Shown here: piece after piece, positions 31,965 through 31,994 of the stretch | Numbering within the stretch: position 1 is the first letter of the stretch | Layout of the letters: every line of letters begins with the position of its first letter | Assembly: GCA_013695975.1 (NCBI GenBank) | Contig: JACCZL010000451.1 | Location: 1-31,994 of the forward strand | DNA: 31,994 nt | Direction of reading: 5' to 3' | Origin: Chloroflexota bacterium | GTDB lineage: Bacteria; Chloroflexota; UBA6077; JACCZL01 | The notes under the pieces: model-generated | Databases searched by the model: none | What the model saw: the letters and a program-made list of their open reading frames with translations, nothing else | Told to the model about the DNA's origin: nothing | Translations under genes and position numbers: made by a program

Positions 31965-31994
31965 GGGAGCGGCCCGGACCCACGATGCCTACGC
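31961..31994 (+). CDS. Possible start of a further gene, cut by the window end
   Basis: A GTG overlaps the MFS stop (GTGA), as at the phosphatase/MFS junction, and the frame stays open for 11 codons with an in-frame ATG at 31985. Too little is visible to say anything about the product. Confidence 0.25.
   Translation, partial: MRERPGPTMPT

Overview
The window is GC-rich, almost fully coding, and has short spacers and many 4-nt ATGA/GTGA start-stop overlaps. The gene content points to a Chloroflexota-like bacterium, perhaps Thermomicrobia. Pointers are the propeller protein with a C-terminal domain I associate with Chloroflexota exported proteins, the amylo-1,6-glucosidase type, a SUMT-HemD fusion, and several apparently leaderless genes. 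That placement is an inference from family resemblance, not a computed result. I see no phage, IS element, CRISPR array, rRNA or tRNA, and no gene-free stretch above 300 bases. The longest spacer is the 210-bp divergent region at 6065-6274, where I see no convincing promoter.

Left part (1-6064). A minus-strand operon holds a 3-TM membrane protein, an ECF sigma factor and its zinc-binding RskA-like anti-sigma factor. Divergent from it run pgpH (7TM-HD c-di-AMP phosphodiesterase), ybeY and dgkA. Two further minus-strand genes follow: a 4-TM protein and a stand-alone receiver whose phosphoacceptor Asp is a Glu.

Envelope and sugar region (6275-16261). A secreted seven-repeat beta-propeller protein is followed by a clear sigma70 promoter and a polysaccharide operon (Wzz-like, BY-kinase-like ATPase, rmlA, rmlB). 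Then come purA and a glycogen-debranching-type glucosidase. A MurG-like glycosyltransferase with altered signature residues lies convergent to the glucosidase.

Tetrapyrrole operon (16397-23298). A small MerR/BldC-type HTH protein leads sirC, hemA, hemC, a cobA-hemD fusion, hemB and hemL, with overlaps or gaps of at most 9 nt. Together these make uroporphyrinogen III by the C5 route and pull it into the precorrin-2/sirohydrochlorin branch.

Right part (23358-31994). A 2-hydroxyacid dehydrogenase gene is preceded by a perfect 13-bp inverted repeat that would hide its ribosome binding site in read-through mRNA. Next is a peptide-type ABC uptake operon: a Tat lipoprotein, then permease 1 behind a spacer made entirely of heptamer repeats forming a large hairpin, then a frameshifted permease 2, with no ATPases. 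The end carries two unrecognised proteins, a catalytically degenerate S24/LexA-fold protein, an inositol-monophosphatase family enzyme and an MFS transporter.

The best leads are the heptad palindrome, the inverted repeat at the hemL/dehydrogenase junction, the D-to-E receiver, the HTH gene fused by overlap to the heme operon, and the non-canonical MurG.
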